From contig DATNQI010000008.1 in assembly GCA_036704125.1 (NCBI GenBank), forward strand, positions 1 through 64,000: DNA of 64,000 nt, read 5' to 3'. Below, one piece after another: positions 20,036-28,692 of this stretch. Source of the DNA: Pantanalinema sp. (GTDB lineage: Bacteria; Cyanobacteriota; Sericytochromatia; S15B-MN24; UBA4093). The position numbers were made by a program, and so were the translations under genes. Every line of letters starts with the position of its first letter. The first letter of the stretch is position 1. Under the pieces are notes generated by a model. That model made no database searches. It worked only from the letters and a program-made list of their open reading frames with translations, and had not been told where the DNA came from.

Positions 20036-21033
20036 GGCTGGGTCCGCTCGGGCCGGTAGGTCACGCCGATCGAAACGTCGTCGCGATCGATCGTGAGATC
20101 CCCGCCCCAGGCCTGGTGGCGGTAGCGGCCTTCGAGGCGCAGCGCAGGCGTGACGGCGTAGCCCAGCCCGATCGCCCCTTCCCACAGGCGCGTGAGCGCC
20201 ACCGCGTAGGGGGCGCGTGCGGCGTTGAAGGAGAGGGCGGGGTAGTAGGCGAGAGAGCCCAGCAACTCAAGGCGATCGCTCGGCTCCCAGGCGAAGGGCA
20301 GCTCGAGACCGAGCCCCCGGCGATCGTGGGCGTAGTCGTAGGGCGTGCCGGAAAGGGCCAAGTTCGCCGCCGCCACGCTGCTGTTCACGAACGACAGGCT
20401 CGGCGCGACCTCCCAGCCCCCGCCGCCCAGCGCCTGGCCCAGGCGAAGGCGGTAGGTGCTCTCCTCGGGCGCCGGGCCTGCCGCATCCACGGCAGGCAGC
20501 GCCGGCATGGCCACCCCCGCCTTGAAGCGCTCGAACGCACCGCCAAGCAGCCAGGCATCGAGCCGGACATGCCCCGTGAGCGAAAGCTGGTTGTCCAGGG
20601 TGCCCGAGAGTCGGTTGCCCGCAAAGGCGCTCGAAAAGGCGCCCGTCTGGTACGCGAGCTGGATCTGGGTGTCGAGTGGGCGCGAGGACGGCTTGGCCGG
20701 CAGCGTGGCGAGCAGGGGGCGGTACTGCGGGAGGTAGGCCTCGACCGGCTTCAGAAAGAACTTGCGGGCGCCGGCCACCGGCTTTCGGTCGAGCTGATAG
20801 CCCTCGGCCGAGAACACGAGAAATTGCAGCCCATCCGGGGCGAGCGTCAAGCTATAGCGGCCGTTCGCGTCGGTAAAGCCGGCGACGATGGCTCCCTCCT
20901 GGCGAACGAAGACATTCGGCAGCGGGCGGCCCTGCGGGTCGAGGACCTGGCCGCTCACGGCCTGCTCGGCGAAAGCGGGCCGGGAGAGAGCGGGAACGAG
21001 CAAGAGGGCGGCGAGGAAGGGGCGTGAACTCAT
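20032..21033 (-). CDS. Predicted outer-membrane protein with carboxypeptidase-regulatory-like domain
   Basis: A 333-residue protein with a signal peptide (cut after PAFA, about residue 22). A ~75-residue carboxypeptidase-D regulatory-like (transthyretin) domain follows (VSGQVLDPQGRPLPNVFV, TDANGRYSLTLAPDG). The remaining ~220 residues alternate polar and hydrophobic positions and end in aromatic-rich strands (LRLEGRYRHQAWGG...ISIGVTY-type), suggesting a beta-barrel. It sits between a lipoprotein and the TolC-like gene in the NHLM operon, overlapping tolC by four bases. Such a barrel is not part of the core NHLM set; a receptor or accessory channel role is inference. Confidence 0.7.
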   Translation of the reverse strand: MSSRPFLAALLLVPALSRPAFAEQAVSGQVLDPQGRPLPNVFVRQEGAIVAGFTDANGRYSLTLAPDGLQFLVFSAEGYQLDRKPVAGARKFFLKPVEAYLPQYRPLLATLPAKPSSRPLDTQIQLAYQTGAFSSAFAGNRLSGTLDNQLSLTGHVRLDAWLLGGAFERFKAGVAMPALPAVDAAGPAPEESTYRLRLGQALGGGGWEVAPSLSFVNSSVAAANLALSGTPYDYAHDRRGLGLELPFAWEPSDRLELLGSLAYYPALSFNAARAPYAVALTRLWEGAIGLGYAVTPALRLEGRYRHQAWGGDLTIDRDDVSIGVTYRPERTQP

Positions 21034-21054
21034 GGCAACTGCTCTCTTGGCACT

Positions 21055-21450
21055 CTAGGGGCGAACCAGGGCGATCTCGGCGAGTCGCACGGCCTTGCCG
21101 TCCGCCGCCAGGACCCCGCGAAGCTTGGCGCTCGCGTCGGTCGCGGGGAAGGCCCCCGTGAAGGCGAAGTCCATGGCCGAGCCGGTGCGGATCCCGCTCG
21201 TCTCGACGCCCCCCGCAAGCAGGGTGACGGCCTTGGCCTCGCGAACGGGTGCTGGCAAATCGGCGAGCGACAGCGAGATCATGGGCGCCCCGCCGATCGG
21301 CTGGCTCATGGTCGCCGTCAGGCTCAGCACGCCCGCCTCGGCCGGGGTCGCCTGCAAGGCGCCCGTCGACTGGCAGCCGACGAGCCCCATGGCGAGCGCG
21401 AGGCTCGCAGCCCCCTTCCATCCGAGGGCCCATGGCCGTTTCGTCTGCAT
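21055..21450 (-). CDS. Small lipoprotein in the NHLM export operon
   Basis: A 131-residue predicted lipoprotein with lipobox LVGC (C26). The mature part is ~105 residues, probably beta-rich, with no recognised family. The ATG at 21450 is preferred because AAAGGAAG lies about six bases upstream. An in-frame ATG at 21468, which overlaps the stop of the upstream ABC gene by one base (TGATG), is an alternative that would add six residues. It could help anchor or gate the export complex, or give self-protection to the producer; the sequence alone does not say which. Confidence 0.65.
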   Translation of the reverse strand: MQTKRPWALGWKGAASLALAMGLVGCQSTGALQATPAEAGVLSLTATMSQPIGGAPMISLSLADLPAPVREAKAVTLLAGGVETSGIRTGSAMDFAFTGAFPATDASAKLRGVLAADGKAVRLAEIALVRP

Positions 21451-21467
21451 CGCGCGCTTCCTTTCCA

Positions 21468-23738
21468 TCAGGTGGTTTGCCTCGTCATGAGGCGCGAGAA
21501 CATCCCGTCCTCGGCCATGAGCGCCTCGAAGGTGCCTTCCTGCACCACCTGGCCGCCCTCCAGCACGTAGATGCGATCGGCCTGGCGGATGGTGCTGAGG
21601 CGATGGGCGATGACGAGCCGCGTCACGTTCAGGCGCTCCAGGCTCTCGCTGACGATGGCCTGGGTCCGGCTGTCCAGGGCGCTGGTGGCCTCGTCGAAGA
21701 GCAGGATGCGCGGCTTGAGGGCGAGGGCGCGGGCGATGAGCAGGCGCTGGCGCTGGCCCCCCGAAAGGTTGCCGCCCCCCTCGCTGACCACCGTGTGCAT
21801 GCCCATGGGCATGGCCGTCACGTCGTCGGCGAAGCCCGCGTGCCGCGCGGCCTCCCACGCCTCCTCCTGGGTGATGAGCGAGCCGTTGGAGATGTTCTCG
21901 AAGATCGAGGCGGCCATCAGGCGGCCGTGCTGGAGCACCACCCCCATCTGCCGGCGCACCGCGGGCAGGTCGAGCCCCCTGAGGTCCTGGCCATCCAGGA
22001 CGATCTGGCCCGCCTCGTACTCCTCGAAGCCGAGCAAGAGCCGGAACAGAGACGACTTGCCGCTGCCCGAGGGGCCCACCAGGGCGACGAACTCGCCGGG
22101 GTTGACCGAAAGGCTCACGTCGCGCAGCACGTGCGGCGCGTCGGGGGTGTAGCGGAAGCTGACGTGCTCGAAGGCGATCCGGCCCGTGAGCCGGCCCGGG
22201 TCCACCTTGTCGGGTCCCACCTCGGGCAGGGCCTCCAGGATCGGCTTGGCGCGCTCCCAGAGGGTGACGACCTGCATCAGAGAGGTGACCGAGGCACCGA
22301 CGCCCGTCAGGCCCGCCACGAAGGAGCCGAAGGCCGCGTTAAAGGCGAGGAAGGTGCCCACCGTGATGGCCCCCTGGCCGGGGTCCGCGGCAGCGGCCTT
22401 GGCCATGAGGCCGAAGCCGTTGAACATGATGAGGGTACTTGCGATCGGCAGCAGCTCGTCGAAGAGGCTGAGGCGATCCTGGAGGCGCTGGGCCCCGAAT
22501 TCCAACCGGGTCAAGTCGCTGTAGGTCTTGGCCCACTGGGAGAAGGCCCGGGCCTCGGCCCCGGCGGTACGGATCTTGGCGACCCCGCCGATCAGGCCCA
22601 CCACCAGGCCGAGAATCTTGCCGCCCTCCTGCATGATCGCCCGGGTCGCCCGCAGCACCAGGACCCCCGAGAGGGTGGTGACGGCGACCGAGACCACCGC
22701 CACCCCGAGGGCCACCAGGGCCATCTTCTGGTTGAAGCCGAAGAGCTGGACCAGGCTGACCAGCGAGAAGACGCCCGCGAGCAGGGCCTGGACGGTGGAT
22801 CCGGTGAGCAGCTGGCGGATCTGGTCGATGGCCGACATGCGCGAGGCGAGCTCGCCGGCCGCGTACTTCCGGAAGAAGGTGAGCTTGAGCTTGAGCAGCC
22901 GATCCCAGACAGCGGCCTCGGTGGCCGACTCGGCGAGGGTCTCGGCCCGCAAGAGGGCGACGTTCTGCACCAGCTGGAAGAGGGCCTGAGTCAGGGCCAG
23001 CGCCCCGAGGGCGAGGGCCACCTGCGCGACGAGGCTACGCTGGGCGTCGGGGATGGCGTGATCGATCAAGAAGGCCGTCGCCTGGGGCGTGACGAGCCCC
23101 AAGAGCGCCACGACCCCCGCCATGAGCATGACCACCGGCATGTCGCGCCGCGAGGCGAGCATCCCGAGGCGCAGGAGATCGAAGGCCTTGACGGCGGTGT
23201 CGGGCAGCGGCCGGTAGAACATGGTGGCCTGCGCCCCGAGGCCGCTCGCCACCTCGGCCGTGACGACAACCCGCTCGTCGGCGACCGGGTCGAAGCAGTC
23301 GTAGCCCCCCGCCGAGCGCGGCAAGAGCGCCAGAGGGCGGGCTCCGTCGGCGCTCCAGGCGAGCAACGGGCCGTTGTCGCGCCTGAACCAGTCCCCGCGC
23401 AAGAGGACGCGGCGGGTGCGGAAGCGCGAGGCCCGCGCGATCGCCTCGATCGGGTCCTTGAGGCGGCCCAGGTCCTCCCAGCGCGCGGGCGGCTTGACGG
23501 CGATCCCGAGGGCGACGCCGACCGCGTGGGCCGCGCGGTAGAGGGGGCTGCCGTCCACCGGGGCCTCACCGGGGCGCGTGTCGAGCACCGAGGCGAGCTG
23601 AGCGATCGCCTTCTCCATGACCTCCCGGTCGTGACGGTGGCGGCGCACGAAGCGCGCATACGCCTGCTGCTGATCCTGCTCGGCCTGCGCGGCGGGCACC
23701 ACCCGCTGTTCGGTCTCCACGCGGCGCTCGTCGCTCAT
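21468..23738 (-). CDS. NHLM-type ABC transporter, ATP-binding protein without peptidase
   Basis: A 756-residue half-transporter. The first ~210 residues form a soluble N-terminal region with no C39 cysteine motif. About six transmembrane segments follow (about 215-480, e.g. MLMAGVVALLGLVTPQATAF), then a nucleotide-binding domain with Walker A GPSGSGKSS, signature LSGGQRQRL and Walker B ILLFDEATSALD. This layout is that of the second ABC protein of NHLM (nitrile hydratase leader microcin) export systems, which likely pairs with the C39-bearing protein. The ATG at 23738 overlaps the upstream stop by four bases and begins MSDERRVE. Confidence 0.9.
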   Translation of the reverse strand: MSDERRVETEQRVVPAAQAEQDQQQAYARFVRRHRHDREVMEKAIAQLASVLDTRPGEAPVDGSPLYRAAHAVGVALGIAVKPPARWEDLGRLKDPIEAIARASRFRTRRVLLRGDWFRRDNGPLLAWSADGARPLALLPRSAGGYDCFDPVADERVVVTAEVASGLGAQATMFYRPLPDTAVKAFDLLRLGMLASRRDMPVVMLMAGVVALLGLVTPQATAFLIDHAIPDAQRSLVAQVALALGALALTQALFQLVQNVALLRAETLAESATEAAVWDRLLKLKLTFFRKYAAGELASRMSAIDQIRQLLTGSTVQALLAGVFSLVSLVQLFGFNQKMALVALGVAVVSVAVTTLSGVLVLRATRAIMQEGGKILGLVVGLIGGVAKIRTAGAEARAFSQWAKTYSDLTRLEFGAQRLQDRLSLFDELLPIASTLIMFNGFGLMAKAAAADPGQGAITVGTFLAFNAAFGSFVAGLTGVGASVTSLMQVVTLWERAKPILEALPEVGPDKVDPGRLTGRIAFEHVSFRYTPDAPHVLRDVSLSVNPGEFVALVGPSGSGKSSLFRLLLGFEEYEAGQIVLDGQDLRGLDLPAVRRQMGVVLQHGRLMAASIFENISNGSLITQEEAWEAARHAGFADDVTAMPMGMHTVVSEGGGNLSGGQRQRLLIARALALKPRILLFDEATSALDSRTQAIVSESLERLNVTRLVIAHRLSTIRQADRIYVLEGGQVVQEGTFEALMAEDGMFSRLMTRQTT

Positions 23739-25942
23739 GACAGGGCCTCCTCGCGGCTGCTCTGCTCGCTTCTCACCAGCCGCGCATAGGCGCCCTGCTT
23801 GGCGATGAGGGCCTCGTGGGTGCCGCGCTCGACGATCCGGCCGTACTCCATGACCACGATCTCGTCGCAGTCGCGCACCGTGCTCAGGCGGTGGGCGACG
23901 ATGAGGCAGGTGCAGCCGCGGCGGCGCAGGTTGGCGTCGATGAGGCGCTCGGTCTCGGCATCCAGCGCGCTGGTCGCCTCGTCCATCACCAGGATGGCCG
24001 GATCGTTGACCAGGGCGCGGGCGATCTCGAGGCGCTGGCGCTGGCCGCCCGACAGATTGACCCCGCCCTCCAGCAGAGGGGAGTCGTACCCCCCGGGCAG
24101 CGCCAGGATCACGTCGTGGATGACCGCGTCCTCGCAGGCCTGACGCAAACGCTCGTCGGGCACCGTGGGGTCCCACAGGGTGAGGTTGTCGCGCACCGAG
24201 CCCGCGAACAAGGAGATCTCCTGGTCCACCGTGGCGAGCGACTGGGTGAGGACCGACGGCGGGCAATCCTCGCGACGCACCCCATCGAAGCGGATGTCGC
24301 CCTCCCAGGGGGAATACAGGCCGCTCACCAGCTTGGCGACGGTGGACTTGCCCGAGCCCGAGCCGCCGACCAGGGCGACCCGCTCTCCCGGCTTGAGCGA
24401 GAGCGCGAAATCCGCGATCAGGGGCTCTGCCACCCGGCTGTAACCGAACGTCAGGCCCGCGATGTCCAGAGCCCCCGTCAGGCGGAAGGCATCCGCGCCG
24501 GGCAGGGGCTTCTCCCCCGCGGGCACGACGGCCGGATGGTCCAGCACGTCGTCCAGACGGTTCAGGTCGCTGACCAGGTCCTGGATGGCGCTGCCCAGAC
24601 CGACCAGGCTGTTGATGGGCCCGAGGAAGCTACCGACCATCCCCTGGAACGCCACCAGCATGCCGATGCTGAGGTGGCCCTCCATGACCCGCAGCCCCCC
24701 GACGATGAGCAGGGCGGCGGTGGTGAGGGTGGAGAGCAGGGTCGGCACCAGGCTGAGCACCAGGTTCTGGGCGGCGGTCTGCTGGGTCGCCTCCATCACC
24801 TTGGCGTCGTAGCCCGCCCAGCGGGTGAAGAAGTCCGCCTCGGCCGCCGAGGCCTTGAGGGTCTCGATGGACTGGAGGCCCGCCATGGCGACCCCCATCT
24901 TCTTGCCGTACTCCTGGGCCACCCGCTGGTTGGCCTCGACGCGACGGGCCCCCATCCACTGCAACAGGGCGAGGTTGGCCCCGCCGGAGGCCACCACCAG
25001 CCCCGTCAGCACAGGGTCGTAGTGGAACATGAGCGCCCCGTAGAACACGATCATGACCGTGTCGATCACCGAGCTCGCAAGCCGGCCCGAGAGGACGCCG
25101 GCCACCTCGTCGTTCATGCCGATACGGCCCGCGACCTCGCCCGCGTAGCGCTGGGAGTAGAAGTCCATGGGCAGATGCAGCAGGTGCTGGAGGAAGCGGC
25201 TGGAGTGAACGACCGAAAGCTTCAGCTTGAGGCGGCGCAGGTAGAAGATCCGCAGCTGGGTGAGGCCCGCCTTGAGCACGGCGATCACCAGGATGCCGAT
25301 GAGCAGGGGGCGCAGCCAGTCATGCATCCCCTGGACCAGGATCTGGTCCACGAAGAGCTGCGAGGCGACCGGCAAGGCGATGCCCGGCACCACCAGCAAG
25401 AGGCCCGCGAGCACGCAGTACGCGAGATCCCGGTACGAGCCCGCGAGCCGCACGCGCAGGGCCTGGACGGCGCTCGGCTTCCGGCCGCCCTTCGCGAAGT
25501 CGTCGCCGGGCTCGAGGACGAGCACCACCCCGGTGAAGGCCTCGTCGAACTCGGCGAGCGTCACCGCGCGGCGACCGGCCGCGGGGTCGTTCAGGTAGGC
25601 GCGCTTGTCGTCCATCCCCTCCACGACCAGGTAGTGGTTGAAGTTCCAGAAGACGATGTACGGAAACGGCAGCTGCTTCACCGTCTCCATGGTCTTCTTG
25701 AAGCCCTTGGCCTTGAGGCCGTAGTCCCGGGCCGCCTTGAGGATGTTGCTCGCCTTGCTGCCGTCGCGCGAGACGCCGCACGCGCTTCGCAGCTCACTGA
25801 GCGGCACGATCCGGCCGTGGTGGGCGAGGATCATGGCGAGGGCAGCGGCCCCGCACTCCACCGCCTCCAGCTGGATCACGGTGGGGGTCTTGACCCGGCG
25901 CACGCGCCGCTTGGAGTGGAGCCAGGACTTAATAGAGGCCAC
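23735..25942 (-). CDS. NHLM-type C39 peptidase/ABC exporter
   Basis: A 735-residue peptidase-containing ABC transporter that should cut the precursor leader after Gly-Gly and export the core. The C39 domain (1-150) has the oxyanion Q24 and catalytic C30 (QLEAVECGAAAL), H103 (FNHYLVVEG) and D119 (YLNDPAAGRR). Membrane segments span about 165-450, and the nucleotide-binding domain has [18 protein letters not shown] and ILVMDEATSALD. The start is GTG at 25942 with GAGG about seven bases upstream. It overlaps the end of the HlyD-like gene by 14 bases. All catalytic residues are intact, so it is predicted active. Confidence 0.93.
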   Translation of the reverse strand: MASIKSWLHSKRRVRRVKTPTVIQLEAVECGAAALAMILAHHGRIVPLSELRSACGVSRDGSKASNILKAARDYGLKAKGFKKTMETVKQLPFPYIVFWNFNHYLVVEGMDDKRAYLNDPAAGRRAVTLAEFDEAFTGVVLVLEPGDDFAKGGRKPSAVQALRVRLAGSYRDLAYCVLAGLLLVVPGIALPVASQLFVDQILVQGMHDWLRPLLIGILVIAVLKAGLTQLRIFYLRRLKLKLSVVHSSRFLQHLLHLPMDFYSQRYAGEVAGRIGMNDEVAGVLSGRLASSVIDTVMIVFYGALMFHYDPVLTGLVVASGGANLALLQWMGARRVEANQRVAQEYGKKMGVAMAGLQSIETLKASAAEADFFTRWAGYDAKVMEATQQTAAQNLVLSLVPTLLSTLTTAALLIVGGLRVMEGHLSIGMLVAFQGMVGSFLGPINSLVGLGSAIQDLVSDLNRLDDVLDHPAVVPAGEKPLPGADAFRLTGALDIAGLTFGYSRVAEPLIADFALSLKPGERVALVGGSGSGKSTVAKLVSGLYSPWEGDIRFDGVRREDCPPSVLTQSLATVDQEISLFAGSVRDNLTLWDPTVPDERLRQACEDAVIHDVILALPGGYDSPLLEGGVNLSGGQRQRLEIARALVNDPAILVMDEATSALDAETERLIDANLRRRGCTCLIVAHRLSTVRDCDEIVVMEYGRIVERGTHEALIAKQGAYARLVRSEQSSREEALS

Positions 25943-27197
25943 TGCTCGACCTCAGGATCGCGAAGGCCAGGACGATGGGCGGCACCTCCTCGACCGTCAC
26001 GCGGGCCGCTCCCGTCGTGCCGGTGGTGACGGCGAGCGCCGGACCGTGCGACGAGGACCACTTGAAGCCGCTCTGGTTGGCCGGTTCCCGCTCCAGCTCG
26101 GCTTGCACCTCGATCAAGGGGCCGGCCCCCGCGAAGGCGCGGGCGAGCTCGGCGTTACCGAGGGTGTTGACCAGGCCCTGCTCGGTGACCGGGAACGACG
26201 AGACCGAGACCACCCGGCCGACGATCCCGCCGAAGCGCTCGCGCTTGACCGTGTCGGGCGTCAGCTGGAGGCGCATCCCGGTACGTACCTTCTTGCCATC
26301 GCTGACGGGGAAGTAGGTCACCCCCATGAGGGGGCCGTCGCCATCGCCGCGCGCGAGGCTCGCAATCCGGGTGCCCGGGCCGATCACGTCGCCCACGGCG
26401 ACCGCCACTTCGAGGATCCGCCCCGCACGCTGGCTGATGACCCGGCCCTGCTGCTTGAGCTGGACCTCGAGAACCGCGCCCGTGGCGCGCATCTCGCGCA
26501 GCTGGTGATCGCGCTGGGCCTCGGCTTCGAGGCGCTGCTGGGCGACCGATGTCTTCTTGCCTTCCAGCTCCTTGAGCTGGGCCTCGAGCTCGGCGATGCG
26601 GTTGCGGTTCTGGAGGTAGCTCTGTTCGGCTGCGAGCGCCGCGTCCACGCTCACCGCGCGCAGCTGGTTGAGGCGGCGGTTCTCGGAAAGGCGCCGTTCG
26701 AGGACCGGATCCAGCGCCCTGGCCTCGCGGATCAGCTGCAGGACGTTGTCGTGCTGCTGGGCGATGGCGCGCAGGGTCTGCTCGGCGAAGGTCGCCTGAA
26801 GGGTCGCGATGGAGGCCTGCTGACGCTCCAGCTCGGCGACCCGGGCGCGGTGCTGCCTGAGCTGCTCGGCAAGCTCTGGCTGCTCGACGACGGCGAGCAC
26901 GTCGCCCGCCTTCACCGCATCCCCCGGGCGCACCCGCAGCTCGCGGATCCGCCCGCCGCCGGTGGCCTGCAGGGACGCGACCTCGTGCGGCCGAACGATC
27001 ACGCCTTTGGCGTTGACCGTCACCGGCAAGCGCCCGAAGACGCTCCACAGGACCAGCAGGATGATCCCGCCCCCCAGGCACGCGAGCGCGACCCAGCCCT
27101 TGGGGCCGACGACCTGCATCAGGAGATCCAGGCGCTCGGGCGACGACAGCCGCTCGAGCGCCTCCTTGCGGAACAGGCGCTGCTGGGCCGAGGACAT
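25929..27197 (-). CDS. HlyD-family membrane fusion protein (NHLM secretion protein)
   Basis: A 422-residue periplasmic adaptor. An N-terminal cytosolic stretch (1-35) is followed by one transmembrane segment (about 36-56, LACLGGGIILLVLWSVFG). Next come a biotinyl-lipoyl half-domain (VRPGDAVKAGDVLAVV), a long coiled-coil hairpin (about 110-240, rich in E, Q, R, L), the second lipoyl half (RILEVAVAVGDVIGPG) and a beta-barrel end. It links the inner-membrane ABC proteins to the TolC-like channel. The ATG at 27197 shares one base with the upstream stop. Its absence of a secreted signal and its length fit the NHLM secretion protein family. Confidence 0.88.
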   Translation of the reverse strand: MSSAQQRLFRKEALERLSSPERLDLLMQVVGPKGWVALACLGGGIILLVLWSVFGRLPVTVNAKGVIVRPHEVASLQATGGGRIRELRVRPGDAVKAGDVLAVVEQPELAEQLRQHRARVAELERQQASIATLQATFAEQTLRAIAQQHDNVLQLIREARALDPVLERRLSENRRLNQLRAVSVDAALAAEQSYLQNRNRIAELEAQLKELEGKKTSVAQQRLEAEAQRDHQLREMRATGAVLEVQLKQQGRVISQRAGRILEVAVAVGDVIGPGTRIASLARGDGDGPLMGVTYFPVSDGKKVRTGMRLQLTPDTVKRERFGGIVGRVVSVSSFPVTEQGLVNTLGNAELARAFAGAGPLIEVQAELEREPANQSGFKWSSSHGPALAVTTGTTGAARVTVEEVPPIVLAFAILRSSSGLY

Positions 27198-27739
27198 CAG
27201 GCCCCCTTCATCCGCTTGAGGAGCCAGTCGAACCGGGCGCCGGCGAGCGCCGCCTTGTCCAGCACGCCCATGTCCAGCTCGTCCTCGTACTCGGTCTCTT
27301 GATCCATGGGGCCGCTCTGACCGTAGCCGAGGCGGCTGACGGTGCTGCGCAGGCGATCCGAAAGGAAGACCGTCAGCGCCCGGTGGAAGCGCGCCGAGAA
27401 GGCCATGTCCTGGGCGAGCTTGCGCTCGATCTCGCGGCGGGGCACCGAGAGCACCAGGCCGGGCTCCAGCGCCGTCACCGTGGCGCTCGGCGGGCGCTGA
27501 TCCACCAGCGACATCTCGCCGACGATCTCGCCGCACCCGAGCTGGGCGACCTCCTTGCCCGAGAGGGCCGCGACCGAGACCCCGAAGCGGCCCTCGAGGA
27601 TCACGTACACATGGTCGATGGCGCTGGCCTCCTTGATCAGCACCCGCCCCGGCGCGACGGCCTCGCGATCGCCGACCTCCACCAGCCAGTCCACGTCCGA
27701 ATCGCTGAGTTCGCCGAGGATGAAGAGGACCTTCTTCAC
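27197..27739 (-). CDS. Cyclic-nucleotide-binding-domain-like protein of the NHLM operon
   Basis: A 180-residue protein with one cNMP-binding fold (about 10-125) and a C-terminal ~50-residue tail; no helix-turn-helix is visible. The phosphate-binding cassette reads GEMSL (74-78) then PPSATV (83-88). The glutamate is kept, but the position that normally holds the phosphate-contacting arginine (P-R-x-A) is a proline, so cAMP binding is doubtful. The GTG at 27739 is chosen for GGAAGG about six bases upstream; the frame stays open further but without support. It overlaps the HlyD-like start by one base. Such proteins often accompany NHLM exporters; its role is likely protein interaction or control of export. 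Confidence 0.78.
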   Translation of the reverse strand: MKKVLFILGELSDSDVDWLVEVGDREAVAPGRVLIKEASAIDHVYVILEGRFGVSVAALSGKEVAQLGCGEIVGEMSLVDQRPPSATVTALEPGLVLSVPRREIERKLAQDMAFSARFHRALTVFLSDRLRSTVSRLGYGQSGPMDQETEYEDELDMGVLDKAALAGARFDWLLKRMKGA

Positions 27740-27782
27740 GATGTTTCCTTCCGAGTATGACCGGATAAGCAAGCCTTGACGA

Positions 27783-28691
27783 CTATGACAGACGGTTCCT
27801 GTTTTCACAAGATAAAGTAAGGCGCTTACGAACCCCGCGCGTCTCGCCGAAGAAGTCCGCGTAGGGCGCCATCCAGCGCGTGGCGAAGGCCGCCATGGCC
27901 GGATGGTGGGCGGGAACGGTCCACATGCCCTGCGCGATCCCCAGGCCGTAGGCGCGCCGCATCACCTCGACATAGAGGGGCAGGATGCGCGCGCGGCGCT
28001 GCAGGGCAGGGTGGACGTAGCTGCAGGTGTAGCGCAGCACGTCGTCCAACAGGTGGGTGATGAGCCAGCCGACCACCTCGCCCCGGTGCCTCAGGGCCAC
28101 GCTGGTGGGGCCGTGGCAGCCCTCCTCGAAATCGAAAGGGACGAGATCCGGGGCGATCCAGGCCGTCTCGGCCTGGCTGCGCAGGATCCCCTCGCGCTCG
28201 CTCGCGCTCACCTCGCCCCACGCCCCCACGGCGAAGCCGTCCGCGAGCGAAGCCCGCTGGACCCATGGCGCGCGAGCCATGGCGTCGTAATGGGCCCTCA
28301 CCACCAGCATCCGGCTCTCGGGCGCCTCCCAGCCACCCCGCACGAGCAGGTGCTCGAGCGCGGGGATCGAGGGCTTTCCCGTCAGGTAGACGCCCGTCAC
28401 CTCGCGCACCCCGGCACCGCTCAAGGCCTCCTCGAGACGCTCGAGCAGCGAGGAGGCGATGCCGCGCCCGCGATGGGCGCGGGGCACGTACAGGGAGCAA
28501 AGCTCGGCATGCTCGCCGCGCTCATCGCGCACCGCAAGCGCCAGGCCCGCCGGGATGCCCTCGACTTGAGCCGCGATCGCGACGGCCTCCGGCGCAAGCG
28601 GCGCAAGCAGCGGGCGAAAGGCAGGGAAGGTGAGCCCGGAATAGGCCGGCGCCGGCGCAGGACCCAGGCGAGCGTACTCGACCCCGCTCAT
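27783..28691 (-). CDS. GNAT-family N-acetyltransferase
   Basis: A 302-residue protein. The N-terminal half carries a GNAT acetyl-CoA signature (YVPRAHRGRGIASSLLERLE, about 68-87). The C-terminal half (about 150-290) looks like a second, weaker acetyltransferase-like region (TSVALRHRGEVVGWLITH). Substrate is unknown. It lies one base after the MFS gene and 43 bases before the cyclic-nucleotide-binding-like gene, all on the same strand. It may therefore share the transcript of the export locus, where modification of the product or self-protection is possible but unproven. Confidence 0.8.
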   Translation of the reverse strand: MSGVEYARLGPAPAPAYSGLTFPAFRPLLAPLAPEAVAIAAQVEGIPAGLALAVRDERGEHAELCSLYVPRAHRGRGIASSLLERLEEALSGAGVREVTGVYLTGKPSIPALEHLLVRGGWEAPESRMLVVRAHYDAMARAPWVQRASLADGFAVGAWGEVSASEREGILRSQAETAWIAPDLVPFDFEEGCHGPTSVALRHRGEVVGWLITHLLDDVLRYTCSYVHPALQRRARILPLYVEVMRRAYGLGIAQGMWTVPAHHPAMAAFATRWMAPYADFFGETRGVRKRLTLSCENRNRLS

Positions 28692-28692
28692 C

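Noticed and set aside
23735-25942. C39 domain as an inactive C39-like domain, as in some toxin exporters.
   Set aside because: Catalytic C30, H103 and D119 and the oxyanion Q24 are all present.
5045-27739. Reading the NHL lipoproteins as part of the NHLM peptide system because of the similar name.
   Set aside because: NHL repeats (beta-propeller) and NHLP/NHLM (nitrile hydratase-like leader) are unrelated terms. The lipoprotein operon runs away from the precursor and shares no gene with it.
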